A stretch of 64,000 nucleotides of DNA from Zasmidium citrigriseum. Its lineage: Eukaryota; Ascomycota; Dothideomycetes; Mycosphaerellales; Mycosphaerellaceae. Below the pieces are notes generated by a model. That model made no database searches, had not been told where the DNA came from, and saw nothing but the letters and a program-made list of their open reading frames with translations. Shown here piece by piece: positions 54,604-64,000 of the stretch (its first letter is position 1; each line of letters begins with the position of its first letter). The position numbers and the translations under genes were made by a program. The DNA lies in contig NHNW01000031.1 of assembly GCA_002786025.1 (NCBI GenBank), forward strand, positions 124,001-188,000, written 5' to 3'.

Positions 54604-56248
54604 TCACTTGCTCGTCGTAGAATCGAACCACCGTGTCGCCATTCTCTCGTGTTCCACGATATTCCTAGGATCACCTCCCTCGGGCGTCGCGCTCGCCGCC
54701 ATGCTCCTCAGAAACCCGGAGACCATGATCGCTTTCGGCGAGCTGTCCAACGAAGTCTTGATCATACGCATCTCGGGGCTTTGGAAGGCGCCAATCGCGG
54801 CGTAAAAGTGGAGAGCGGCGCCGAAGGGGAAACTTGCGGTTGAGGAACCCCAGAGCCCGGCTTCGTCGGTGAAGAAGTGCAGGGCGCTGTGGGCTATGTT
54901 GGCGGCGTGCGGCGTGGGGTCCATCCAGCAGGGGATTTTGGGGAGGTTGGAACAGGTTGTGAGGGGGAGGAGTTTGCTGTGGGTTACGTAGGTTGTGCCG
55001 TGGACGATTAGGCTTGCTGTCCAGAAGAGGGTGCAGAGGTGGAAGAAGGCGAAGCCGTGGGATTTGCTGATGGAGAATAGGGTGAGACTTGGATCGTCGC
55101 CAGTGTCGGTGTCGTTGCGGGCTTGACGAGCGACGGCCAGGGTTCTGCGTTCCCAGGTGCAGAGTTTCTTTGCGAGGCATATGCACTTCTCGAGGATGTC
55201 GATGCCATCGTCTAGGACGATGTTGGTGGCTTCATCGTCGGTGGCTTCTGCAATGGCCGCGAAGAGCTGTTCTTGTCGATGCAACAGGTGTGGAACTTCG
55301 AAGAGGAAGTCCAAGAGTTCATCGCGTAGTGTTTTGTCGCTCTTCTCCCACGGCACAGTGGACCATGACGGAGCGGAGAAGTATGCCGGCGTCAGCTTCT
55401 GGGTAATGCCCGCCGAGGATGCAGATATTCGGGCGTCGAGCCAGAGGTCATGGCCGTATTCTGATGCCGCCATCTCTGGCCCCCTTAGGTCTACGATCCG
55501 GCAAGTACCATCGACATGTCTTTGCCAGTCCCAGCCCTGCGTTGACGGCAAGCCATCTTCCTCGAGATGAAAAGTTTCGTAAATGCCCAGGAGCTTGCAG
55601 GAAGCGAGTGTTCCGTCACTCTGTGCTCGTTTGGGGTCACAGATGGCTTTGTTCGTCTCGCGTAGTGCACGCCCGTAGAGCTGTCTGGCGTATCGCACAT
55701 AACTTCGATTATGTTGCAACCGACCGAGACTCTTCATTGAAGGGTCAGCTAATGCCCGTCCATAGAAGTTGTCTTCGCCGGCCTACCATGAAAGCACAAG
55801 CTTGCAACGCGATCAACACCCATCGATCCTGGAGACAAATCGTCTGTACAGCGCGCTTCCATGGCGTTCTAACAATTGCACCGATGTAGACCGTATCGGG
55901 TCGGTCTCGTGGCAGGTACAACCTCCAGAACTGATCGACGACTTGGATCTCTAGAGCAGTACGGGATAATGACCTATGTTGCAATACTGTGGCCGACGGC
56001 TCGGTGGTCAACACGGCTGGTTGGAACTCGTCGGCATCGACTTTCTCGTTCACGAAGGTCCATGTTCGTTCCTTGTATGTCTGCGTTCCTGAGTGAGCTT
56101 CTCGGCTATGAGTCCAATGGCAAAGTCAGCCACCCACGCATTCGAGTCTCAGCTTCACGCATTGCCCGCAAGAGGGCTGAGCCAAATCGCAGCCTTTCTT
56201 CTTTCTCGCGCAATTCGTGCACCTTCGAGATCTTGGGACGCCGACCAT
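54604..56248 (-). CDS. Zn2Cys6 fungal transcription factor
   Basis: Nuclear DNA-binding regulator. Three exons (56248-56134, 56088-55787, 55731-54604; introns 45 and 55 nt) give 514 aa. The small first exon carries a perfect binuclear cluster, Cys10, 13, 20, 27, 30 and 37 (spacing CX2CX6CX6CX2CX6C), preceded by the typical MVGVPRSRRC. The rest matches the fungal-specific transcription factor domain (DUF3468-like), with helices such as RYARQLYGRALRETNKAI and LLGIYETF. The DNA-binding exon is easily missed because it is short and separated. The target genes are unknown, and no metabolic cluster adjoins it. Confidence 0.9.
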
Positions 56249-57249
56249 CGGGATTGTAGAGATTACTTCATGCAAGGAGTGTCCATGAGGTCAAACATTT
56301 GTAAGTTTCAGATCACTGTTGCCGCCTTCGCGGTCGAACTCGATGCAGCCCTCAGCCCCAATGCCGTAATCAAGATCAGGGTTCAACTCAGTTATTACGG
56401 ACGAACTCTTCATGACGATCTCCTGTTGCTCGTCAATTCAGCTGCTCATTTGCAAATGCCTTCTGCACTGCCACGCTTTTCATTCTATGCCATATCCATG
56501 CGAAATATTATTCCTGTTGCTTGAAGCCCGATTCAGAGCGGAGCTCAATCGCAGTGGCAAAAGCTGTGGGTTGTCCCCGGTGCAGCCAATCACAAGTCGC
56601 ATGGCGACTTCTCCAAATGTCTTGTTGTGCAATTGCGGTAGACAAATCGCATAGTTTTGTTGAAAGACGACGTCCGTCAGAATCGTGAATGCAGCCTACC
56701 GAAGCGTCGAACTTTGTCAAATGAATTTGGTCCTCATCGCCTCATGAAATCGAAAAAGCGACAAGTCATCCTGCATGCGTAGTAGTCGACTGGACGATAC
56801 TGTTGGATTCGCGCGTGTCGCTGCAGAACAAGAGCCATCGGCTTCCAATGCAGAGAGCCAGATTCCGTCATGGCACCGCAGCAAAATCGTCAATGAATGA
56901 TTCTTCGTCAGGTGAATAGAGCTTCGTCCAGCCTGCCGCTCGTAGAGCTATGCTTGCGGCTTGGAAATCGATGGAGGAGCTTTGATAGTCTGTTAAATGT
57001 CAGTCGTGACATCTATGACCCCAGAGCAACGATTGCCATACGCAAGGGGCATAGCAATCCTCGGACTCATCCGTCGCCATCATATGCAGTAACGTTCAAC
57101 TCGAGGTTGAATATCTCGTGAGCAGTCCTCACGGGCCCGAAGAGTCCGGATCATGTTCGCACTGACGGCAAAGAAGCTCGTGCCTTCCGACGATGCCGTG
57201 AGACGCGCCTCATACTCGTTCAAGGCTCGGATTGCGGTGATGTCCGAAA
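56249..57249. other. Intergenic; possible coding remainder at right end
   Basis: Upstream of the Zn2Cys6 gene and downstream of the F-box-like fragment. At about 57077-57240 a minus-strand frame reads ITAIRALNEYEARLTASSEG and looks coding; it may be a further exon of the fragment on its right, but I found no clean splice pair. The rest shows nothing. Confidence 0.35.
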
Positions 57250-57525
57250 TCAATCATCTGATGGTAGACCAAGGTAGTTCTTGTTGAAGTGCTCGACGAC
57301 CTCCTCGCGGACCTGGCGGCTCACAAACATGAGGGAGCATTGTGACCGGCCCATGTTATACTGAGATCCTTGGTAGTCGCGAGAGGTCCTGACGAGATGA
57401 CCCAGAACGAGGTCGTATATCGTGATACGCAACTCTGCAGGCAGATGGAGGAAGCTTGTTGGTGTGCTTTTGGAGTCTGAAGGCTCGTTGAAACCCTCCA
57501 GAACGGAGTCCTTGCGGATGGTCAT
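57250..57525 (-). CDS. F-box-like small protein or fragment
   Basis: A 91-aa frame with FLHLPAELRITIYDLVLGHL followed later by CSLMFVSRQVREEVVEHF. This is the LPxELRxxIY plus (V)xRQVxxE pattern of many fungal F-box/2EXR-type proteins. These are usually 200-400 aa, so this is either truncated, continued by an unrecognised downstream exon (about 57077-57240), or a short member. The start at 57525 is preceded by a TATA-poor promoter shared with STT3, whose start lies 290 bp away on the other strand. Confidence 0.55.
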   Translation of the reverse strand: MTIRKDSVLEGFNEPSDSKSTPTSFLHLPAELRITIYDLVLGHLVRTSRDYQGSQYNMGRSQCSLMFVSRQVREEVVEHFNKNYLGLPSDD

Positions 57526-57815
57526 GGCGGACGGTGAGGATGCGACAGTGAGAGGCAGCTGAAGGCCGCCGATGGATCAGCGTGGCCATCCATGGGTGTT
57601 TATATGAAAGCGACAAGATGAGCCGAGGCGTGGTGTGCTAGCCTGTGGTTGTGCTTGGTTGTGTCTGGAGGAGCTCAGGGCTGCTAGCGCGACGCGAATT
57701 AGAGTTCGGGCCAAGCCGTCAGGACAACTTACAGCTCTGGCACTGCGGTCTCAGGAACGAAGACGACGACGACAAGAGGCATTGTCACGCACCAACGCCT
57801 CCCATCTCCTCCGCC

Positions 57816-60314
57816 ATGGCCGCCGACACCGCCGTGCCCGGCGCCGCCTTGTTCTTCAAGGGCGAGAGCGGCCGCAACACTCGAGGCCTGCTCCGTCTGC
57901 TCACCCTCGTCACCATCGCTGCTGCCGCCATTGCAGCTCGACTCTTCTCCGTCATCCGCTTCGAGAGCATCATCCACGAGTGTCAGTCCCGCACAGCAGC
58001 CCCTCTGGATCACATGTGTCTAATCAATTGCATGAACAGTCGATCCGTGGTTCAACTTTCGAGCCACAAAGTACCTCGTCAACCATGGCTTCTACAAGTT
58101 TTGGGATTGGTTCGATGACCGTAAGAGCTGCAATGGGGATTGAGATAGCATCTGGAGCTGACGGATAGCATTCAGGAACATGGCATCCTCTGGGCCGTGT
58201 CACTGGTGGCACTCTCTATCCAGGCCTCATGGTCACGTCCGGCGTCATCTACCACCTCCTTCGATTCCTGACCCTCCCCGTCGATATTCGAAACATCTGC
58301 GTTCTCCTCGCCCCAGGATTCTCTGGTCTTACAGCTTTTGCGTCATACCTCCTGACCTCTGAGATGAGTGATAGTCCATCAGCTGGTCTGCTGGCTGCAG
58401 CTTTCATGGGCATTACCCCTGGTTACATCAGCAGAAGTGTTGCAGGATCATACGATAACGAGGCCATCGCCATCTTCTTGCTGGTATTCACCTTCTTCCT
58501 CTGGATTAAGGCGGTCAAGCAGGGTAGCATTATGTGGGGAGCTCTTTGCGCCCTGTTCTACGGATACATGGTCAGCGCATGGGGTGGTTACGTTTTCATT
58601 ACGAACTTGCTACCACTGCATGCGTTTGTCTTGATCTGCATGGGCCGATTCAGCGCACGTCTCTATGTCGCCTACACCACGTGGTACGCTCTGGGTACAT
58701 TAGCCAGCATGCAGATTCCTTTTGTGGGTTTCCTTCCGATCAGGAACAGTGACCACATGTCTGCACTTGGTAAGGATCAAGTTGATAATATGCGAGCACG
58801 AACTAACGAATCGCAGGCGTCTTTGGCCTTATGCAGCTGGTGGGCTTTGCGGAGTACATCCGCCACCAGCTCCCCTCCAAGCAATTCCAGACGCTCCTGC
58901 GAGCTATGGTGCTCATCGTTTTCGGGCTCGCTTTCGGAGGCCTGGTCCTCCTTACTGTGTCCGGTGTTGTGGCCCCATGGAGTGGACGTTTCTACTCGCT
59001 CTGGGATACGGGCTATGCCAAGATTCACATTCCCATCATCGCGTCCGTCTCGGAGCATCAGCCCACCGCCTGGCCGGCCTTCTTCTTCGACTTGAACATG
59101 CTGATCTGGCTCTTCCCCGCCGGTGTCTACATGTGCTTCCGCAACCTCAAGGATGAGCAGGTCTTCATCGTGATCTACGCCGTGCTGGCGAGCTACTTCG
59201 CTGGTGTCATGGTCCGGTTGATGTTGACATTGACCCCAATCGTCTGCGTCGCCGCCGCCATGGCTCTCAGCCAGATCCTCGACACTTTCCTTGTCTCAGC
59301 CCAACCAACCGAGCCTACGGAGACACCACGAGCCAACGGCGCTGCGAACGGCTCTGCAGACATCAAGGACAAGCTCAATGCCGCCATTCCAGAATCTCTG
59401 CGATCTACCAAGGGACCTCTCGTCGGTATCTACAGCTACCTCTCTAAATCTGTTATTACTGGAGCTGTCACGGCCTATCTTCTCCTATTTGTGCTGCACT
59501 GCACGTGGGTCACCTCCAACGCATACTCTTCTCCATCTGTGGTGCTGGCTTCCAGACTGCCTGACGGTAGCCAGCACATCATCGATGACTACCGCGAGGC
59601 CTACTACTGGCTGCGGCAAAACACTAAAGAAGACGCCAAAGTCATGAGTTGGTGGGACTATGGCTACCAGATTGGTGGTATGGCCGACAGGCCTACGCTG
59701 GTGGACAACAACACCTGGAACAACACCCACATCGCCACGGTTGGCAAGGCCATGTCCAGCCGCGAGGAAGTCTCGTACCCAATCATGAGGCAGCACGAAG
59801 TCGACTACGTCTTGGTCGTGTTTGGTGGTCTTCTCGGATACTCGGGTGATGATATCAACAAGTTTTTGTGGATGGTCAGAATCGCCGAGGGTAAGATGCT
59901 CCTGATATAACCGCGGTATACACATCACTAATCACAATTGCAGGCATCTGGCCAGACGAGGTCAAGGAGCGTGACTTCTTCACCCCACGTGGCGAGTACC
60001 GTGTGGACGATGAGGCCACACCAACCATGCGCAACTCGCTCATGTACAAGATGAGCTACTACAACTACAACTCACTTTTCCCCGCCGGCCAAGCCACCGA
60101 CAGAGTTCGAGGCTCCAAGCTGCCGGCCCAGGGCCCAGAACTTTCAACGCTCGAGGAAGCGTTCACCAGTGAGAACTGGATCATCAGAATTTACAAGGTC
60201 AAGGACCTCGACAACCTTGGCCGCAGCCACCAAGAGGCGGTTGGCTTTGAAAAGGGTAACAAGAGAAAGAAGGCTGGAAAGAGGAGAGGACCGAGGACTC
60301 TCCGCGTCGACTGA
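57816..60314 (+). CDS. STT3: Oligosaccharyltransferase catalytic subunit STT3
   Basis: ER membrane enzyme that transfers the preassembled glycan to Asn-X-Ser/Thr. Five exons (57816-57981, 58040-58120, 58176-58769, 58817-59890, 59944-60314) sum to 762 codons (761 aa). Seen: [15 protein letters not shown] with the first acidic DxD-like site split over intron 1, [19 protein letters not shown], about eleven to thirteen hydrophobic helices, SVSEHQ at 357-362, the catalytic WWDYG at 559-563 and the NNTWNNTH segment just after it, itself a glycosylation sequon. A basic tail ends RGPRTLRVD. All catalytic landmarks are intact. TMA22 follows 196 bp downstream on the same strand. Confidence 0.96.
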
Positions 60315-60509
60315 GCACTTACCAGCGTGCTCGGGTTCAGATGTACAATATTCGATAGATATCAAAAATGCATTGTACTGAATTGAGAAAAGCATCACGT
60401 GGGTACTTTCTGCCTGAGGCCAATGTTGCCCCACCAAGACCCCGCGATTCTCAGACGACTTCACGCAAAACATCGCCGTCACCTTCCACCAACAAAACAA
60501 CACACGATC

Positions 60510-61199
60510 ATGGCAGACACAGAAGCCTCAGCTGCTCCAGCAGCAGACCTCAAGCCCGCGCGCAGCGTGGTGTATTGCGGCGTCTGCACTCTCCCTCCAG
60601 AAGTAGGTACGGCGCCTTTCACGAGCGAGAACAGCCAATCCTCTCTACCTCTCAACGACCTTGACCAAAGAACCTACAACTGACCTCGCACTCTCCTGTA
60701 GTACTGTGAATACGGCGGCACCGTCAAAAAATGCCAAGACTGGCTCGAAAAGAACCACCCAACCCTGCACGCACACCTCTACTCCGCCGAAGCCGTGACC
60801 GCCAACCTCTCGACCCTCTCCGTCGACGCCCAAAAACGCGCCGAAAAAGACGCCCAAAAGAAAGCCGCCAAAGCCGAAGCCCAAGAAGCCCGCGAGTCGG
60901 AAAAACGCGCAACCTCCAAAATCACCATCAAGCGCGTCGAGCGCAATAAGCGGAAATTCGTAACAGAAATTTCGGGTCTGGAAGCTTTTGGCTTGGATTT
61001 GAAGAAGGTGGCCAAGGAGTTTGGGAAGAAGTTTGCTACGGGGAGTAGTGTGACGAAGACGGCGGCGGGTGGGGAGGAGATTACGGTGCAGGGGGATGTG
61101 AGTGATGATGTGTTTGATTGGTTGACGGAGAAGTATGAGCAGATTCCGGAGGATAATATTGAGTTGGTGGAGGATAAGAAGAAGAAGAGTGCGGCTTGA
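60510..61199 (+). CDS. TMA22: Translation machinery-associated protein 22 (DENR homologue)
   Basis: Ribosome-binding protein that with TMA20/MCT-1 recycles 40S subunits and affects reinitiation. Two exons (60510-60602, 60702-61199; 99-nt intron, one of the longest here) give 196 aa. The N-terminal zinc-binding-like CGVCTLPPEYCEYGG is split by the intron. A Lys/Glu-rich linker follows, and then the SUI1 domain (KITIKRVERNKRKFVTEISGLEAFGLDLKKVAKEFGKKFATGSSV, ending DVFDWLTEKY). Codon use changes within exon 2: the first half is C-ending and the second half G- and T-rich. Confidence 0.95.
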
Positions 61200-61550
61200 G
61201 CAGGTCAAGAGGTTGTGCTGTTGTTGAGCGAAGGCGTGAGGAGTTGAAGGTGCAGTGGAAGCAAGCTCAAGAGAGATGAAGATGAGACAGCAGTCAAGAA
61301 GAGTTCAGGTTAGGGAAACACTGCCAGTGGTGTGGCATTCAGTCAATTTCTGAAGAGTCTATCATATTTCGAGCTCTTTGCTTTTCCTCATCCCCTTATC
61401 CAAAGAAACAGACCAATCAAATTGGTATCGCAGCAGCAAACAAACAACGCTCAGAAACGCTCAGAAGAGAACGACGACGAAAAAGCGCTTCCAACAGTCT
61501 TCGAGAAACGCTCAAAAGAGGGAATATTGATGCTCTTCATAATTCCATGC
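61200..61550. other. Convergent 3' region, no gene seen
   Basis: Between the stops of TMA22 and the MPS1-type kinase. Nothing recognised. Confidence 0.55.
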
Positions 61551-64000
61551 TCACAGCCCCTCATGTTTGGCCCTGATTCTATCCAGGAAGGTCTTGGAAT
61601 ATAAGCTCGACTCGTCCGGAGTTGGGGGCCCTCGCTTCGGATCCTTGCATCGTTCTATGATCTTATGTATGATTTGCGAAAGGACCTCCTCGGTCATGGG
61701 AATGCTATTCCTGGGTCCCTCCGGGTTGAGGTATGGATCGGTCTCTGAGAGCATGTCTGTGATCTTGGGCCTCTTATCTGGATCGCGGTTCAGACATCTT
61801 CGCAGAGTACCGATCAGAGTCGAAGGGATCCGTGCACCTCCAACGCCAGTCTCGGGAAACTCGATAGTATGCTTGGGATTCGTAATAGCCATGATGCGCG
61901 AGATCTGGTTCGAGATGTGTGCAAACGGCGGCCGCCCGTAAGTCATCTGGTAGAGTATGCAGCCCAGACTCCAGACGTCTGATGACTTGCCAATGCGCAT
62001 GTCCTTCTTCACAGGCCTTCCCGCTTCATCTCGGCTTGGTCCATTCGCGTTCGTGTCCGTAATACTTTCGGGAGACATATAATTCGGGGTGCCGACGTGG
62101 GAATCTCGGTGTACATTGACAGTGTTGTCCGTGTCAATGGCGTTGGCGATGCCAAAATCGATCAACTTCAGTCGTCCTTGAACAAGGAGGAAGTTGGCGG
62201 GCTTCAGGTCCGAGTGGACGATGTCGTAGTCGTGTACCGCTTGAACGCACTCAAGCATCTCCTTCCAGTGGTACCGAGTGAAGGTGGCATCGAACTTGGC
62301 ATCAACGCCATTCAGTCGTAGGGTGAGAAGGCGGTTGAGGTCAGTGTCGCCCTTTTCCATGAGCACAATAAGCTCCTGTTTCTCCTCGTTGAGTTCCCAG
62401 TCGAAAAGCCGAACCACTCGGTCCACCTCGGTGAGCTTCTTCAAAAGATCGATTTCGCCCTTGTAGCCACGGACGGCGTTCTCGTCACAATCTTCGAGCT
62501 TGACTCGCTTCAAGGCGAAGGTCTTGTAGTTCTCAGCCATGACACAATAGACATCACTCGAGCCTCCTTTGCCAATCTTGCCCATTTGTGTGAAGATCTT
62601 GCCGTTGACCACCATGTGCTGACGCTTCTTTCTGGTCTTGGTCGTACTCGCGCCTGCCGTGGTGGTGGCGGCATCCAGGACGCTCATCTTTGGTGGAGGT
62701 GCAGGAGCTTGACGATGCGGCGTGTTCCCACTGATCGTTCCCAAAGCCTTTCTTTGCTCCTGTTGTGGGACTGGTACAGGCGTCTCCTCCACAGGCATCT
62801 GCTTTGGCTTTTCGTCATCGGAGATGGCCATTGAAGGCTTTCCAAGGTACTTGAACTCCTGCTCCCGGTTGCGCTTGAAGGTTGGTGGTGGCACATTTTC
62901 CTGGTCCTCAGATGCATCGGTATGTACTTTCGGCGCTGCATATCTGTAACTCGCGCGGCCATATGAGGGAGCCCTCTGCAGTGGCTGCTGCTTCAAGGCT
63001 GGTCTCTGTTGGCTGCTCTCGATGCTTGGTCTCCTTTGTTGCTGTTGCTCCGGCTGGGCGATGGCAGACGTATCTACTGCTGGAACACTATTCTGCCTGC
63101 GATGCTGATACCGTTCGGCACTTGGCTGCCGACTTCTCGGGAGATCTCTGCTTGCTTGTCGTGACGGTGGTCGTGATTCGTTGCTCATTTGACTTCGTGA
63201 CAGATATGATTGCGCCTGTCGTGACGCTGGTCTTGATTCCTGCGATGCGTATGCTTGTTGGGCGAAGTCATGCACCGAAACCGGCTCCACGGACGTGGCT
63301 CGGGTATTGACACTGCCACTTCTGCTCCGAGATCCATCCAATTGAGACATACTTCGATCCTGCGGTGTGTAACTGGATGCGCTGGGTTGTGATGCTGATC
63401 CGTGTTGTGGTTCTTCCTGGCTGGAAACGTTTTCTTCACTATCTCTGCGTCTGAATCCCCGTCTCACTGGCCCGCTCCTCAGAAAAGTTCCAGTACCAAT
63501 GGGTGCTCGTTTGATGCGTTGCGAGCCGGGAGGATGTTGCGTCTCCGCAGATGCGTTTCGTGTCCTTGCTACGGTGGATGGTGCATATCGCGATGCTGTG
63601 TCCGCAAGGTTGTACTGTGAAGCGCTGCGATTTAAATCCGATGCTTGAGTCTTCCGTTCGCCTGTATCAGGTGCTCTGATTGCACTGCGAGAAGTAGGTC
63701 TGCTGATGGACGAGATCAAGTTGGATCTGTCATCCTGCGAAGCATTACTTCCGGCCCTGGAGCGAGTAACTACGCGAATGGCGCGCGGGTGTGCAGGCGT
63801 GACGACCTCTGATTTCATGCCCGTCTCTGGAGTGGGTTCTCGCTTGCTACGCTGTGGATATGGTCCTGATATGCTGATAGAGCGCTGGGCGGAGCCGCTT
63901 CCTTTTCCGCCAAGATGAACGATGCGCGGTGGTGTATGCCCTCTTCCTTGCTGCCCAGAGCCGGGGGCATTCGATGGCGAGCTACGGCGCAAAATCTTGA
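61551..64000 (-). CDS. MPS1: MPS1/TTK-type dual-specificity kinase, 5' end outside window
   Basis: Spindle-checkpoint and spindle-pole kinase. The frame is open to the right edge, so at least 815 residues are seen and the true start lies outside. Numbering from the edge, a long Ser/Arg/Gln-rich disordered region fills ~1-450. The kinase domain then begins KIFTQMGKIGKGGSSDVY (~465), FALKRV with the ATP-binding Lys, HSDLKPANFLL (~590), IDFGIA (~612) and VGTPNYMSPESI (~640) in the activation segment, then DVWSLGCILYQMTYGRPPF and RCLNRDPDKRP. All catalytic residues are present. MPS1 rather than another kinase is judged from the DLNRLL...YHWKEML region and the activation-loop context. Confidence 0.9.
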   Translation of the reverse strand, partial: KILRRSSPSNAPGSGQQGRGHTPPRIVHLGGKGSGSAQRSISISGPYPQRSKREPTPETGMKSEVVTPAHPRAIRVVTRSRAGSNASQDDRSNLISSISRPTSRSAIRAPDTGERKTQASDLNRSASQYNLADTASRYAPSTVARTRNASAETQHPPGSQRIKRAPIGTGTFLRSGPVRRGFRRRDSEENVSSQEEPQHGSASQPSASSYTPQDRSMSQLDGSRSRSGSVNTRATSVEPVSVHDFAQQAYASQESRPASRQAQSYLSRSQMSNESRPPSRQASRDLPRSRQPSAERYQHRRQNSVPAVDTSAIAQPEQQQQRRPSIESSQQRPALKQQPLQRAPSYGRASYRYAAPKVHTDASEDQENVPPPTFKRNREQEFKYLGKPSMAISDDEKPKQMPVEETPVPVPQQEQRKALGTISGNTPHRQAPAPPPKMSVLDAATTTAGASTTKTRKKRQHMVVNGKIFTQMGKIGKGGSSDVYCVMAENYKTFALKRVKLEDCDENAVRGYKGEIDLLKKLTEVDRVVRLFDWELNEEKQELIVLMEKGDTDLNRLLTLRLNGVDAKFDATFTRYHWKEMLECVQAVHDYDIVHSDLKPANFLLVQGRLKLIDFGIANAIDTDNTVNVHRDSHVGTPNYMSPESITDTNANGPSRDEAGRPVKKDMRIGKSSDVWSLGCILYQMTYGRPPFAHISNQISRIMAITNPKHTIEFPETGVGGARIPSTLIGTLRRCLNRDPDKRPKITDMLSETDPYLNPEGPRNSIPMTEEVLSQIIHKIIERCKDPKRGPPTPDESSLYSKTFLDRIRAKHEGL

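Noticed and set aside
1..64000. CRISPR arrays, rRNA genes, riboswitches, further tRNAs
   Set aside because: None seen when reading both strands for spaced repeats, 5S-like sequence or other TTCGA-type T loops with matching acceptor stems.

Overview
The window is nuclear DNA of a filamentous ascomycete (Pezizomycotina). A Dothideomycete of the Mycosphaerella/Capnodiales type is my best guess, but the sequence does not prove it. The evidence is many very short GT-AG introns (mostly 45-66 nt) with CTGAC/CTAAC-like branch sites, fungal-only families (rhodopsin-domain 7TM protein, GH55 glucanase, Zn2Cys6 regulator, SLA1, TMA22, INO1), and a retrotransposon mutated in the CA-to-TA pattern of repeat-induced point mutation (RIP).

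Layout. 0.2-5.6 kb (minus): a secreted-type agmatinase-like ureohydrolase, dipeptidyl peptidase III and a GPI-anchored serine-rich protein. 7-13 kb: INO1, a CCDC25/Jlp2 homologue, a 3-ketodihydrosphingosine reductase and a DHCR24-like flavoprotein; three of these four are lipid enzymes. 13-21 kb: a GH55 beta-1,3-glucanase, an 11-exon APC-family amino acid/choline permease and a rhodopsin-domain membrane protein. 21.7-32 kb: a dense housekeeping block with RPB7, SPT2, ribosomal P2, MMS19 and SLA1. 33.2 kb: one tRNA-Leu(UAA). 35-38.4 kb: a C2H2 zinc-finger protein and a short-chain dehydrogenase. 38.4-50.3 kb: a gene-poor stretch holding a complete but dead Ty1/copia element (41636-48852). 50.3-64 kb: phosphoinositide phospholipase C, a Zn2Cys6 transcription factor, an F-box-like fragment, STT3, TMA22 and an MPS1-type kinase that runs off the right edge.

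Exon structures were built by hand from splice motifs, reading frame and family conservation. For nearly all genes the exon lengths sum to whole codons.

The most unusual object is the tRNA-Leu(UAA) gene. Besides a normal 20-nt intron after anticodon-loop position 37, its T arm is split exactly between G53 and T54 by a 51-nt segment with every hallmark of a spliceosomal intron (GTAAGC start, CTAAT branch-like site, TTGCAG end). Removing both segments gives an 82-nt tRNA with all stems paired. The second notable object is the copia element. Its body is almost emptied of CA and TG, yet the mutated block has sharp edges inside or just before the LTRs.
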